Origin: JBLHZY01 sp050633265
GTDB lineage: Bacteria > Pseudomonadota > Alphaproteobacteria > Rhodobacterales > Rhodobacteraceae
Assembly: GCA_050633265.1 (NCBI GenBank)
Contig: JBOEGE010000011.1
Coordinates: forward strand, 62,001 to 126,000
Direction of reading: 5' to 3'
DNA: 64,000 bases
The notes under the pieces were generated by a model that ran no database searches, was not told where the DNA came from, and worked only from the letters and a program-made list of their open reading frames with translations. The first letter of the stretch is position 1. Every line of letters starts with the position of its first letter. Positions 42,473-51,430 of this stretch are shown one piece after another. A program made the translations under genes and the position numbers.

Positions 42473-43879
42473 CTAGGGCAGCAATTTGCCCGGGTTCATC
42501 AGCCCCTTAGGATCGATCGCGGCCTTCACTTGGCGCATGATTTTCATCGCTATCGGGTCTTTGCGCCGCGTCATTGAGGGCAGCTTGGTGATGCCAATCC
42601 CATGCTCTGCGCTGAATGAGCCGCGAAGTTCACAGGTCACATCCTCAACCATTTCGCGGATCGCATCGTTGCGGGTCTCGTCCTCGGAGGTTGGCCAAAT
42701 CGAGTAATGCAAATTGCCATCCCCAAGATGCGAAACGGTGATTGATTCAGCGCCCGGATCGATTTCTTGAAGGCGCGTCTCGCAGCGCTCCAAAAAGGTC
42801 GCGATCTGATCGAGTGGGACAGCGACATCGCTATCAACAATCGGCTGGCGGCTCAAAATGATCTCGGCCGCGGCTTCGCGAATATCCCACATCAAGGCCC
42901 GCTGCGTCTCGGATTGCGCAACCACCGCATCAATCAAAGCGCCATCCTCAAGCTGTGCGCCAAGCACATCCTGAAGATGCGCCACAACGGCAATTGTGCC
43001 GTCCTCAAGCGGCGCGGCATCGCGCGGGCTCGTCGCACCGACCTCGACCAAAATGCTGATATCATGATCCGCACCAAGCGGCGGGATCAGATCAGGGCGC
43101 ACGATCCCAAGGCGCGCCATATAGCTGCGCGGCATGAATTCAAACGCCTCAACCGCGCCGCCGGTTTGTTCTTGGAGTGCATTCAAAAGCCGCAAGGCTG
43201 AGGGCAGATCGGGCACCGCCACCATCGCCGTTGCATGGGCGCGCGGCGCAGGCACAAGCTTGAGCACCGCCGCGGTGATAATCCCAAGCGTGCCCTCGGC
43301 CCCGATAAAGAGATCGCGCAGATCATAGCCCGAGTTATCTTTGTGCAACTCAGACATCAAATCCATTACCTCACCATCGGGCAAGACAACCTCAATCCCC
43401 AAACAAAGCGCGCGGGTATTGCCAAAACGCAAGACATTCGAGCCGCCTGCATTGGTCGCCAGATTGCCGCCGATCTGGCAAGAGCCGCGCGCCCCAAACA
43501 CCATCGGATAGCGCAAGCCATGCGCGGCAACCGCTTCGTGCAATTGCTGCTGGATCACGCCCGCATCAACAATCGCAAGCCGTGCATCAACGCGGATCTC
43601 GCGGATCGCATTCATCCGCTCAAGCGAGATCATCAAAGCGCCGGGCGCATAGGTCGCGCCGGAAAGCCCCGTGTTGCCGCCAATCGGAACCACCGGAATA
43701 TCGCGCGCATGCGCCAGTTTCATCAGCCCGGAAACCTCAGAAGTATTGGCGGGGCGGGCAACGGCCAGCGGCGCGGCCACATAGCGCCCGGTCACATCGG
43801 TGGCATATTTCGCCATATCTGCGCCCGTCAAAACCTGCGCCTGCCCAATCAGCGCGCGCGCCTCATCTGCGAAATCCAT
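42473..43879 (-). CDS. FAD-linked oxidase (GlcD / D-2-hydroxyacid dehydrogenase type)
   Basis: 468 residues. An N-terminal PCMH-type FAD domain (PIGGNTGLSGATYAPGALMISLERM, then LGIEVVLPDGEVMDL and FIGAEGTLGIIT) is followed by the FAD-oxidase C-terminal domain with VSHLGDGNLHYSIWP and the final ISAEHGIG-type block FSAEHGIGITKLPSM. Members oxidise D-lactate, glycolate or D-2-hydroxyglutarate. No GlcE/GlcF genes lie next to it, which favours a stand-alone D-2-hydroxyacid dehydrogenase. GGGGAGG precedes the ATG. It follows matB on the same strand. Confidence 0.88.
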   Translation of the reverse strand: MDFADEARALIGQAQVLTGADMAKYATDVTGRYVAAPLAVARPANTSEVSGLMKLAHARDIPVVPIGGNTGLSGATYAPGALMISLERMNAIREIRVDARLAIVDAGVIQQQLHEAVAAHGLRYPMVFGARGSCQIGGNLATNAGGSNVLRFGNTRALCLGIEVVLPDGEVMDLMSELHKDNSGYDLRDLFIGAEGTLGIITAAVLKLVPAPRAHATAMVAVPDLPSALRLLNALQEQTGGAVEAFEFMPRSYMARLGIVRPDLIPPLGADHDISILVEVGATSPRDAAPLEDGTIAVVAHLQDVLGAQLEDGALIDAVVAQSETQRALMWDIREAAAEIILSRQPIVDSDVAVPLDQIATFLERCETRLQEIDPGAESITVSHLGDGNLHYSIWPTSEDETRNDAIREMVEDVTCELRGSFSAEHGIGITKLPSMTRRKDPIAMKIMRQVKAAIDPKGLMNPGKLLP

Positions 43880-43941
43880 CTGCGGTCCTCCCCGAAACTA
43901 TCAGCGAGCATGGCGCGCTGTCGGGGGGCGCGCAAGGCCCG

Positions 43942-45453
43942 CTAGCTGGCAAGCGCTTTGAACTGATCGCGCAGTGCAGCTTTTTGCACTTTGCCCATCG
44001 TGTTGCGTGGCAGCTCGGCCAAGATCTCAAAATGCTTGGGTTGCTTGAACTTGGCCAGTTGATCGCCGAGCGCGTCCCGGATCGCTTCCAGATCAATCAC
44101 CGCGCCTTTTTGCGCCACAAGCACGGCCAAAACCGCCTCGCCGAAATCCGCATGGGGGATACCAACAACAGCGCTTTCCAAAACGCCGGGCATCTCATCA
44201 AGCACCAGCTCAACCTCTTTGGGATAGATATTATAGCCGCCCGAAATAATCAGATCTTTGGCCCGTCCAACGATTGTGATGTAGCCATCCTTATCCATCT
44301 GCGCGAGATCGCCAGTGATAAAGAACCCATCCTTGCGCAGCTCTTGCGCCGTTTTCTCTGGCATCTGCCAATAGCCCTGAAAAACATTTGGCCCACGCAC
44401 TTCAAGCACACCAATCTCGCCCTGGTCCAATTCCGCACCCGTTTCAGGATCGCAAATCTTCACCTCAACACCGGGCAGCGGCAAGCCAACCGTGCCTGCG
44501 CGCCGCGCGCCCTCATAAGGGTTTGAAGTGTTCATATTGGTTTCGGTCATGCCGTAGCGCTCAAGTATGCGGTGGCCCGTGCGCGCTTCAAAGGCCTCAT
44601 GGGTTTCGGCCAAAAGAGGGGCCGAGCCAGAGATAAACAGGCGGAAATGGCGGGTCAGATCGGGGGTGAAACGCGGATCATCCAGCAGGCGCGTATAGAA
44701 GGTCGGCACCCCCATCATCGTATTGGCGCGCGGCAAAGCTTCGATCACAGCATCCGTATTAAAGCCGGGCAGGAAGATCATCGAAGCGCCGGTCAGCAGG
44801 CAAATATTCGTGCCAACAAAAAGCCCATGCGTGTGAAAGATCGGCAAAGCATGGAGCAGCACATCTTCGCCGGTGAAATGCCAGATATCGCGCAGGGTTT
44901 CAGCGTTGGATAGCAGGTTGGCGTGGCTCAGCATCGCGCCTTTGGAGCGGCCTGTTGTCCCGGATGTATAAAGGAAGGCGGCCAGATCATCGCCTCTACG
45001 CTCGACAGGATCGAAAACCTGCGGCTGAGCGGCGGCGGCTTGCGCAAAACTACCGTCATTAGCAGCGCCAAGGGTATGGAGCCGCGCGCCTGCAGAGGCG
45101 GCGACAGGGGCCATCTCAGCGCCGCGCGCCGGATCACAAATCAGCAGGCCCGCGCCAGAATTCTCAACGAAATAAGCAACTTCGCCACTGGTATAGGCCG
45201 TATTGAGCGGCAGGAAAATGATCCCCGCCTGAACGCAAGCCGCATAGATCGCAAGCGCATCGGGGGATTTCTCGATCTGAACGGCAAGGCGATCACCAAT
45301 GCCAAGCCCGGCGGCGCGCAATGTATGCGCAAATGCAGACGAGCGGGCAAGAAACGCGCCATAGCTGAGACGGCTGCCATCCGGCAAAAAGAGAAACGGC
45401 GCCTCGCTGCCTTCATGGGGGGCGAAAAGCGCATCATAGAGAATATTTGCCAT
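43942..45453 (-). CDS. matB: Malonate--CoA ligase (malonyl-CoA synthetase)
   Basis: 503 residues from the ATG at 45453 (AAGGA upstream), dropping 19 codons of the open frame. ANL superfamily: A3 motif YTSGTTGRSKGA, A5 YGMTETNMN, A7 GDLAQMDKDGYITIVGRAKD, A8 hinge and the adenylation lysine near the end (LPRNTMGKVQKAAL). The TNMNTSNPYEG stretch and overall pattern match MatB, which activates malonate and methylmalonate. No malonyl-CoA decarboxylase is adjacent. It lies upstream of the FAD oxidase gene. Confidence 0.85.
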   Translation of the reverse strand: MANILYDALFAPHEGSEAPFLFLPDGSRLSYGAFLARSSAFAHTLRAAGLGIGDRLAVQIEKSPDALAIYAACVQAGIIFLPLNTAYTSGEVAYFVENSGAGLLICDPARGAEMAPVAASAGARLHTLGAANDGSFAQAAAAQPQVFDPVERRGDDLAAFLYTSGTTGRSKGAMLSHANLLSNAETLRDIWHFTGEDVLLHALPIFHTHGLFVGTNICLLTGASMIFLPGFNTDAVIEALPRANTMMGVPTFYTRLLDDPRFTPDLTRHFRLFISGSAPLLAETHEAFEARTGHRILERYGMTETNMNTSNPYEGARRAGTVGLPLPGVEVKICDPETGAELDQGEIGVLEVRGPNVFQGYWQMPEKTAQELRKDGFFITGDLAQMDKDGYITIVGRAKDLIISGGYNIYPKEVELVLDEMPGVLESAVVGIPHADFGEAVLAVLVAQKGAVIDLEAIRDALGDQLAKFKQPKHFEILAELPRNTMGKVQKAALRDQFKALAS

Positions 45454-45534
45454 CAGGCCTGTCCTTGCGTGAGCTATGCCCGCAAGAGATAGCGCGCGCG
45501 GCTTGCCCATGCAAACCGGTGCGCGAGGAGGCGA

Positions 45535-46890
45535 TCAAACGGCGCTGGAATGGCCCGCTTCATCCATCGCATAAGCATCGAAATGGCGCGCGATCATCCG
45601 GGTAAGGGGGCGCGCATGCGCTGGAATGGCGATGGCCTCGGACGAGGTTTCGATCATATCGGGAAAGGCTTGCGCCACGCTTTGGGCGAAAGCATCAAAT
45701 GCTGCATGCGCCAGATTGAAACGCGTCTCAAGATCTTTGCGGCTCACGCGAAAATCAGACATGAGCGCCTCGATAATCCGGCCGCGCAAAAGATCATCGC
45801 CAACAAATGCATGGCCCTTTGTCGTTGCCAACATGCCTGCGCGCACCCGCTCTTGATAGGCCGAAGTCGCCGGCGCGTTCTGCGCATAGCCCTGAGGATA
45901 GCGCGAGATTGCAGAAGCGCCGACACCGATCAGCGTGTCATGTTTATCATCTGTGTAACCCTGGAAATTCCGGCGCAACTTGCCGGCTCTTTGGGCGATG
46001 CTAAGCCTATCCGTTGGGCGGGCGAAGTGATCAATGCCGATCTCATCATAGCCATCCACAACAAACAATTCGCGCGCCACATCAAAAAGTGCGAGCCGCT
46101 CTTGCGGGGTTGGCAGCGCGTCCGTCGGGATCATATTTTGGCGCCGCGCCATCCAAGGCACATGCGCATAGCCAAACAAAGCAACCCGATCCGGATCAAG
46201 CGAAAGCAATTTTTGCACCGAGTCGGCGATCTTTTCCGGCGTCTGATGAGGCAGGCCATAAAGAATATCCGCATTCAGCGAAGTGATCCCGCGCGCGCGC
46301 AAATCTTCAACGGCGCGGGCTGTGATCTCATAGCTTTGCAACCGCCCGATTGTGTTCTGTATTTCTGGATCAAAATCCTGAACGCCAATCGAAGCGCGGC
46401 TCATTCCGGCGGCGGCAAGCGCATCAAGGCGGGGGCCGTCAATCTCGCTTGGATCAATCTCGACCGAAAATTCGCCGCCTTGGGCCATCGGAATGCGCGA
46501 AAAGACAGAACCGCTCAGATCGCGAATCAACTCAGGCGAAAGCAATGTCGGCGTCCCTCCGCCCCAGTGCAAATGGCCAATTCGAACACCATCGGGCAGG
46601 GCCGCAGCGATCAGATCCAACTCTTTTTTGAGGCTCTCAACATAGGCTGCCACAGGCGCAAGCGTCGATGTGCCTTGGGTGCGGCAGGCGCAAAACCAAC
46701 AAAGCCGACGACAAAAAGGCACGTGGATATAAAGCGAAATCTGCGCATCCGGCGCGATTTGGCCCATCCAATCCCGGGTGTTCTGCGCGCTGAATTCATT
46801 CTTGAAATGGGGCGCGGTGGGATAGGAGGTATAGCGCGGCACGCGCGCGTCAAAAAGGCCATATGTGCTGAGTTGAATATGTTTGTTCAT
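45535..46890 (-). CDS. hemN: Oxygen-independent coproporphyrinogen III oxidase
   Basis: 451 residues from the ATG at 46890; an in-frame ATG two codons earlier (46896) is an alternative, and neither has a clear ribosome site. Radical SAM enzyme that makes protoporphyrinogen IX without oxygen: VPRYTSYPTAPHF near the N terminus, the cluster motif CRRLCWFCAC (CxxxCxxC plus the extra Cys), HWGGGTPTLL and the C-terminal HemN domain. It is divergent from fnrL with an FNR box between them, and so is probably activated under low oxygen. HemF at 38.7 kb is the aerobic route. Confidence 0.95.
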   Translation of the reverse strand: MNKHIQLSTYGLFDARVPRYTSYPTAPHFKNEFSAQNTRDWMGQIAPDAQISLYIHVPFCRRLCWFCACRTQGTSTLAPVAAYVESLKKELDLIAAALPDGVRIGHLHWGGGTPTLLSPELIRDLSGSVFSRIPMAQGGEFSVEIDPSEIDGPRLDALAAAGMSRASIGVQDFDPEIQNTIGRLQSYEITARAVEDLRARGITSLNADILYGLPHQTPEKIADSVQKLLSLDPDRVALFGYAHVPWMARRQNMIPTDALPTPQERLALFDVARELFVVDGYDEIGIDHFARPTDRLSIAQRAGKLRRNFQGYTDDKHDTLIGVGASAISRYPQGYAQNAPATSAYQERVRAGMLATTKGHAFVGDDLLRGRIIEALMSDFRVSRKDLETRFNLAHAAFDAFAQSVAQAFPDMIETSSEAIAIPAHARPLTRMIARHFDAYAMDEAGHSSAV

Positions 46891-46925
46891 GGGCATACTC
46901 TAAGGACGAATTAGGAATGTACGCT

Positions 46926-46939
46926 TTGACGCAGATCAA
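46926..46939. promoter_or_regulatory. FNR box between hemN and fnrL
   Basis: TTGAC-GCAG-ATCAA matches nine of ten bases of the FNR consensus TTGAT-N4-ATCAA. Its centre is 42 bases from the hemN ATG, with a plausible minus-strand -10 (TAGAGT, 46902-46897), and 27 bases upstream of the fnrL ATG. Confidence 0.8.
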
Positions 46940-46959
46940 ACCGTGCAAGGAACGCGCAA

Positions 46960-47700
46960 ATGAACGATCTCACCTTTGATGCCCGCGATTGCGGGACTTG
47001 CCCTATTCGCCATCGCGCCGTTTGTGCGCGCTGTGAGCAGGATGAGCTCGAGCTCTTGGACACGATCAAATATTACCGCACCTATGAGGCCGGGCAGCCG
47101 GTCATTTGGGGCGGCGATCACATGGATTTCGTCGCCTCGGTGGTGACAGGTATCGCCTCGCTGAGCCAAACCATGGAAGATGGCCGCACACAGATGGTTG
47201 GGCTTTTGCTGCCCTCTGATTTTATCGGGCGGCCCGGGCGCGAAGCTGCGGCCTATGATGTTACGGCTGTGTCCAATCTTACTCTGTGCTGTTTTCGGCG
47301 CAAAGGCTTTGAGGATTTGATGCAGCACACGCCCCATATCGGGCAGCGCCTGCTAGAGATGACATTGGATGAATTGGATGCGGCGCGCGAATGGATGCTG
47401 ATCCTTGGGCGCAAAAACGCGCGTGAAAAAATTGCCAGTCTGCTCGCCATTTTGGCGCGGCGCGAGGCTTCGCTTCACCTGACAAGCGTTGGCGCAAGCA
47501 CAGCGTTTGATCTGCCTTTGACCCGCGAAGCCATGGCCGATTATCTTGGGATCACGCTGGAAACCGTGAGCCGCCAGATTTCGAGCCTGAAGCGCGAAGG
47601 TGTTATCTCACTTGAGGGCAAACGGCGCGTGGTGATCCCCGATTTTGAGCGGCTTCAAGCGCAAACCGGGGATGATGTCGATGGCGGAATTCTAAGCTAA
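46960..47700 (+). CDS. fnrL: Crp/Fnr family regulator FnrL
   Basis: 246 residues. Four N-terminal cysteines (11, 14, 22, 25) and an internal pair (110, 111) supply ligands for an oxygen-labile [4Fe-4S] cluster. A cyclic-nucleotide-binding-like sensor domain is followed by a dimer helix and a helix-turn-helix (188-214) with the ETVSRQ recognition helix whose Glu and Ser-Arg read TTGAT half sites. It would activate hemN, the stress protein and cbb3 oxidase genes, all with FNR boxes here. The nearby box may mean autoregulation. AAGGA precedes the ATG. Confidence 0.93.
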   Translation: MNDLTFDARDCGTCPIRHRAVCARCEQDELELLDTIKYYRTYEAGQPVIWGGDHMDFVASVVTGIASLSQTMEDGRTQMVGLLLPSDFIGRPGREAAAYDVTAVSNLTLCCFRRKGFEDLMQHTPHIGQRLLEMTLDELDAAREWMLILGRKNAREKIASLLAILARREASLHLTSVGASTAFDLPLTREAMADYLGITLETVSRQISSLKREGVISLEGKRRVVIPDFERLQAQTGDDVDGGILS

Positions 47701-47802
47701 GGCGCCATCTGAAAATAATTTGGCCGGGCGCTTAATGCTGGGAAGCTGGCCCGGCCGTTCCTAAGGTGCTGTGGCTCAGGAATTCGAAAATTGGGCGCCC
47801 GA

Positions 47803-48642
47803 TCAATGCGCCATGAGAACTGGCAGCTCGGCCATCTCAAGCATATTGCGGGTCGCGCCGCCAAGGATACTTTCGCGAAAGCGCGAGTGGCCATAAGCGC
47901 CCATCACGATCATATCCGCATCGCGATCGCGCGCATGGCGCAGCAATGTATCCGAAGTGCGCGGCAAGGTTTTCGCCAAAACAGAAACCTCGCAGTTGAC
48001 CCCATGGCGCGCCAGCATTGCCGAAAGCCCGCCGCCCGGATCAGAGCGATCAGGCCCGTGCTGCGGCGGATCAATCACAACAATATCAACCACATCCGCC
48101 TGCTGTAAAAGCGGCAAAGCAGCGCGCACAGCCGCCAAAGCTTCGACCCCTTCATTCCAGCCAACGACGATGCGCTTTGGTTTGGCGTTCATCTGCGCGC
48201 CATCAGGGATCACCAGCACAGGCACATGCGCATTAAACAGCGCCAGCTCAAGAATTTGCTCATGTTCATGGCCGCGCGCAGGGCCATAGGGGCGCGGCAA
48301 AACAACCAGATCCGCAAAGCGTGTTTGATGCGCCAGAAAAGGCGTCAAACCAATCATCTGCGCCGCCATAGGCACAGCAGACCAAGTGATATCGGCGCCT
48401 TGGAACCGTTCAGAAATCTGAACTTTGAGCGCATCAGCATCGCTGCGGGCTTGATCCATATTGCTTTGAATGATCATCGCGCTGGTGCCTGCGTAATAAA
48501 AACCCGGCTGCGTGCGATCAAGGCCCATGCAGAAAAGATCAAGATGGCCGCTATTGGCTTGGGCAACGATCCGCGCCGCCTCTATTGCGCTTTCATCAGC
48601 TTTTGCATCGGTCACGATCGTAACAAGAGATTTATAGGCCAT
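47803..48642 (-). CDS. Universal stress protein (tandem UspA domains)
   Basis: 279 residues from the ATG at 48642 (CAGGAG upstream). Two Usp domains: residues 1-~145 and ~150-279. The second has the ATP-binding motif GAYGHSRFRESILGGAT (G-x2-G-x9-G-x-T type). Usp proteins help survival under stress and growth arrest; an FNR-controlled copy beside cbb3 genes is common in this group. A perfect FNR box lies 63 bases upstream of its ATG. It ends near fnrL's end with 102 bases between. Confidence 0.9.
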   Translation of the reverse strand: MAYKSLVTIVTDAKADESAIEAARIVAQANSGHLDLFCMGLDRTQPGFYYAGTSAMIIQSNMDQARSDADALKVQISERFQGADITWSAVPMAAQMIGLTPFLAHQTRFADLVVLPRPYGPARGHEHEQILELALFNAHVPVLVIPDGAQMNAKPKRIVVGWNEGVEALAAVRAALPLLQQADVVDIVVIDPPQHGPDRSDPGGGLSAMLARHGVNCEVSVLAKTLPRTSDTLLRHARDRDADMIVMGAYGHSRFRESILGGATRNMLEMAELPVLMAH

Positions 48643-48704
48643 GGCTTCGCTCCTGACAGATTTGTGGACTGCCACCAAGCTAGGAGCCGCGCTGTCTTTG
48701 CGCT

Positions 48705-48718
48705 TTGATCAGGATCAA
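48705..48718. promoter_or_regulatory. Perfect FNR box, probably for the stress-protein gene
   Basis: TTGAT-CAGG-ATCAA, ten of ten bases. If it activates the minus strand at the usual -41.5, transcription would begin near 48670 with TAGCTT as -10 and a leader of about 28 bases that contains the ribosome site. Confidence 0.85.
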
Positions 48719-48791
48719 TATCTTTTGGGTTGGTGAATTTTTTGCCGCCCTAGGGCGAAAGCGCGCTTTTTCGCATTTCTTCACGGGGCTT

Positions 48792-48805
48792 TTGACACAG
48801 ATCAA
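48792..48805. promoter_or_regulatory. FNR box upstream of ccoN
   Basis: TTGAC-ACAG-ATCAA, nine of ten bases, centred about 102 bases before the ccoN ATG. The -10 at the expected spacing is poor, so the exact start is uncertain. Confidence 0.8.
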
Positions 48806-48899
48806 AGCAGCCTTTGCAGAATGTCTTCAAGTCAGGACAGGTCGAACCGGGTCAACACGGGGCGATACCCCCTTGTGGGAACTGAAAAAGGGACGCGCT

Positions 48900-50498
48900 A
48901 TGTGGAATTATATTAAACTGGCATTGCTGGCAGGGGTCGCACTCCTGGCGGCTATTGCTGCCAACTATGGCCGAGATCTTGCTTATCAGGTGCACGCGAT
49001 TATCGTTGTGGCCATTGCAGGCGGGATGTTTGTCTATACGCTTCGAAATACCGATGAGCCAGCCAAGCCTAAGGAAATGGGCTATATGGATGGCGTTGTG
49101 CGATACGGCGTTGTCGCGACTGCCTTTTGGGGCGTTGTGGGCTTCTTGGTCGGAACGTTCATTGCCTTTCAGCTCGCCTTTCCGGCGCTGAACTTCGAAT
49201 TCTTGCAAGGGATCGGCAACTTTGGCCGCCTGCGCCCGCTGCACACATCAGCGGTGATTTTTGCATTTGGCGGGAACGCGCTGATTGCAACGTCCTTTTA
49301 TATCGTGCAACGCACCTCGGCCGTTCGGCTTTGGGGCGGCAATCTGGGCTGGTTCGTCTTTTGGGGGTACAACCTCTTTATCGTTCTGGCCGCGACCGGA
49401 TATTTGTTTGGCGCGACCCAATCCAAAGAATATGCCGAGCCAGAATGGTATGTCGATCTGTGGCTTACAGTTGTTTGGGTGGCCTATCTGTTGGTTTTCC
49501 TTGGCACGTTGATGACGCGCAAAGAAAAGCACATCTATGTGGCCAACTGGTTCTTCCTGTCGTTCATCGTCACCGTGGCGATGCTGCATATCGTCAACAA
49601 CCTCTCGCTGCCGGTCTCGATCTTTGGATCAAAATCGGTGCAGCTCTTTTCGGGCGTGCAAGACGCGATGACCCAGTGGTGGTACGGCCATAACGCGGTT
49701 GGCTTCTTCCTCACGGCGGGTTTCTTGGGGATGATGTATTACTTCGTGCCAAAACAGGCCGAACGCCCCGTCTTCTCTTATAAGCTCTCGATCATTCACT
49801 TCTGGGCGCTGATCTTCCTCTATATCTGGGCGGGTCCTCACCACCTTCACTATACAGCGCTGCCCGATTGGGCTTCGACGCTGGGCATGGTCTTCTCCAT
49901 CGTTCTTTGGATGCCAAGCTGGGGCGGTATGATCAACGGCCTGATGACGCTTTCTGGCGCATGGGACAAACTGCGCACCGATCCGGTGATCCGCATGATG
50001 GTTATCTCCATTGGCTTTTATGGCATGTCCACATTCGAGGGTCCGATGATGTCGATCCGGGCGGTGAACGCGCTGAGCCACTATACCGATTGGACCATCG
50101 GGCACGTGCACTCTGGTGCGCTTGGCTGGAACGGGATGATCACCTTTGGCGCGCTCTACTTCCTGACGCCAAAACTGTGGAACCGTGCGCAGCTCTATAG
50201 CCTGAGCCTTGTGAACTGGCACTTCTGGCTCGCGACCATCGGCATCATTCTCTATGCGGCCTCGATGTGGGTCACTGGGATCATGGAAGGCCTGATGTGG
50301 CGCGAAGTGGATGCAAACGGCTTCTTGGTGAACACATTCGCCGATACCGTGGGCGCTAAATTCCCGATGTATGTGGTGCGCGCTTTGGGTGGGGTTATGT
50401 ATCTCACTGGGGCTCTCATCATGGTCTACAACCTTTGGATGACTGTGCGCCGTGCGCCTGCTTTGGCAGATGCACCGGCCATGGCTCCGGCAGAATAG
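48900..50498 (+). CDS. ccoN: Cytochrome cbb3 oxidase subunit I
   Basis: 532 residues from the ATG at 48900; the frame is open 65 codons further but only this start fits. The haem-copper catalytic subunit with about 12 TM helices and its low-spin and high-spin haems and CuB. Conserved histidines are visible in RPLHTSAVIFAFGGNALIA, FAQ WWYGHNAVGFFLTAGFLG, GPHHLHYTALPDW and TIGHVHSGALGWNG. It reduces oxygen to water at very low oxygen levels. The first gene of ccoNOQP; an FNR box stands upstream. Confidence 0.97.
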   Translation: MWNYIKLALLAGVALLAAIAANYGRDLAYQVHAIIVVAIAGGMFVYTLRNTDEPAKPKEMGYMDGVVRYGVVATAFWGVVGFLVGTFIAFQLAFPALNFEFLQGIGNFGRLRPLHTSAVIFAFGGNALIATSFYIVQRTSAVRLWGGNLGWFVFWGYNLFIVLAATGYLFGATQSKEYAEPEWYVDLWLTVVWVAYLLVFLGTLMTRKEKHIYVANWFFLSFIVTVAMLHIVNNLSLPVSIFGSKSVQLFSGVQDAMTQWWYGHNAVGFFLTAGFLGMMYYFVPKQAERPVFSYKLSIIHFWALIFLYIWAGPHHLHYTALPDWASTLGMVFSIVLWMPSWGGMINGLMTLSGAWDKLRTDPVIRMMVISIGFYGMSTFEGPMMSIRAVNALSHYTDWTIGHVHSGALGWNGMITFGALYFLTPKLWNRAQLYSLSLVNWHFWLATIGIILYAASMWVTGIMEGLMWREVDANGFLVNTFADTVGAKFPMYVVRALGGVMYLTGALIMVYNLWMTVRRAPALADAPAMAPAE

Positions 50499-50510
50499 GG
50501 GGCCGAAAAC

Positions 50511-51236
50511 ATGGGCATTCTAGACAAACACAAGTTCATTGAGACAAACGCCACGGCCTTATTGGTCGGCTCTCTTCTGGTTGTCACTATTGGGGGCATC
50601 GTCGAAATCGCGCCGCTCTTCTATCTGGAGAACACGATTGAGGATGTGGAGGGCATGCGCCCTTACTCCCCGCTCGAGCTCACCGGGCGCGATATCTACA
50701 TTCGTGAGGGTTGCTATGTTTGCCATAGCCAGATGATCCGCCCAATGCGTGATGAGGTCGAACGCTATGGCCACTATTCGCTGGCAGCCGAAAGCAAATA
50801 TGATCACCCGTTCCAGTGGGGCTCAAAACGCACAGGGCCAGACCTTGCGCGCGTTGGTGGGCGCTACTCGGATGAGTGGCATGTGGATCACCTTAACGAT
50901 CCGCAATCGGTTGTACCGGAATCGGTGATGCCGAAATACGCCTTCCTCAACAAGGCAATGGTTGAGCCGACCTATATCACCGATCTGCTCAAAACCCACC
51001 GCGCAGTTGGTGTGCCCTATTCAGACGAGATGATCGCATCGGCGAAAGCGGATTTCACCGCGCAAGCCGATCCAGACAGCGATTATGACGGGCTGCTGGA
51101 ACGCTATCCAAACGCGCAGGTGCGCAACTTTGATGGCAAGCCGGGCATCTCTGAGATGGATGCGCTGATCGCCTATATGCAAATGCTCGGGACGCTGGTC
51201 GATTTCTCGACCTTCACCCCCGACGCAAGCCGATAG
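50511..51236 (+). CDS. ccoO: Cytochrome cbb3 oxidase subunit II (monohaem)
   Basis: 241 residues. One N-terminal anchor helix (about 15-40) and a periplasmic c-type domain with CYVCH (68-72) and an axial Met candidate in ESVMPKYAFL. It passes electrons from CcoP to CcoN. It begins 12 bases after ccoN. Confidence 0.97.
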   Translation: MGILDKHKFIETNATALLVGSLLVVTIGGIVEIAPLFYLENTIEDVEGMRPYSPLELTGRDIYIREGCYVCHSQMIRPMRDEVERYGHYSLAAESKYDHPFQWGSKRTGPDLARVGGRYSDEWHVDHLNDPQSVVPESVMPKYAFLNKAMVEPTYITDLLKTHRAVGVPYSDEMIASAKADFTAQADPDSDYDGLLERYPNAQVRNFDGKPGISEMDALIAYMQMLGTLVDFSTFTPDASR

Positions 51237-51247
51237 GAGCAGATCAG

Positions 51248-51430
51248 ATGGATTATCACATCCTGCGCGAAATCGCCGACAGCTGGGTTTTGCTGGCAAT
51301 GTTTCTCTTCTTTGGCGCGGTCATTCTTTGGGCCTTTCGCCCCTCGAGCAAGACGACCCATGAAGAAACAGCCAGCATCCCCTTTAGGCACGAAGACAAA
51401 CCCGCCGATACCAAGGAGGCGCGGCTATGA
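51248..51430 (+). CDS. ccoQ: Cytochrome cbb3 oxidase subunit CcoQ
   Basis: 60 residues, one TM helix (about 13-33) and a charged C-terminal tail. The small size, position between ccoO and ccoP and the sequence VLLAMFLFFGAVILWAFRP fit CcoQ/FixQ, which stabilises the complex. Ribosome site AGGAG. It overlaps ccoP by four bases (ATGA). Confidence 0.92.
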   Translation: MDYHILREIADSWVLLAMFLFFGAVILWAFRPSSKTTHEETASIPFRHEDKPADTKEARL

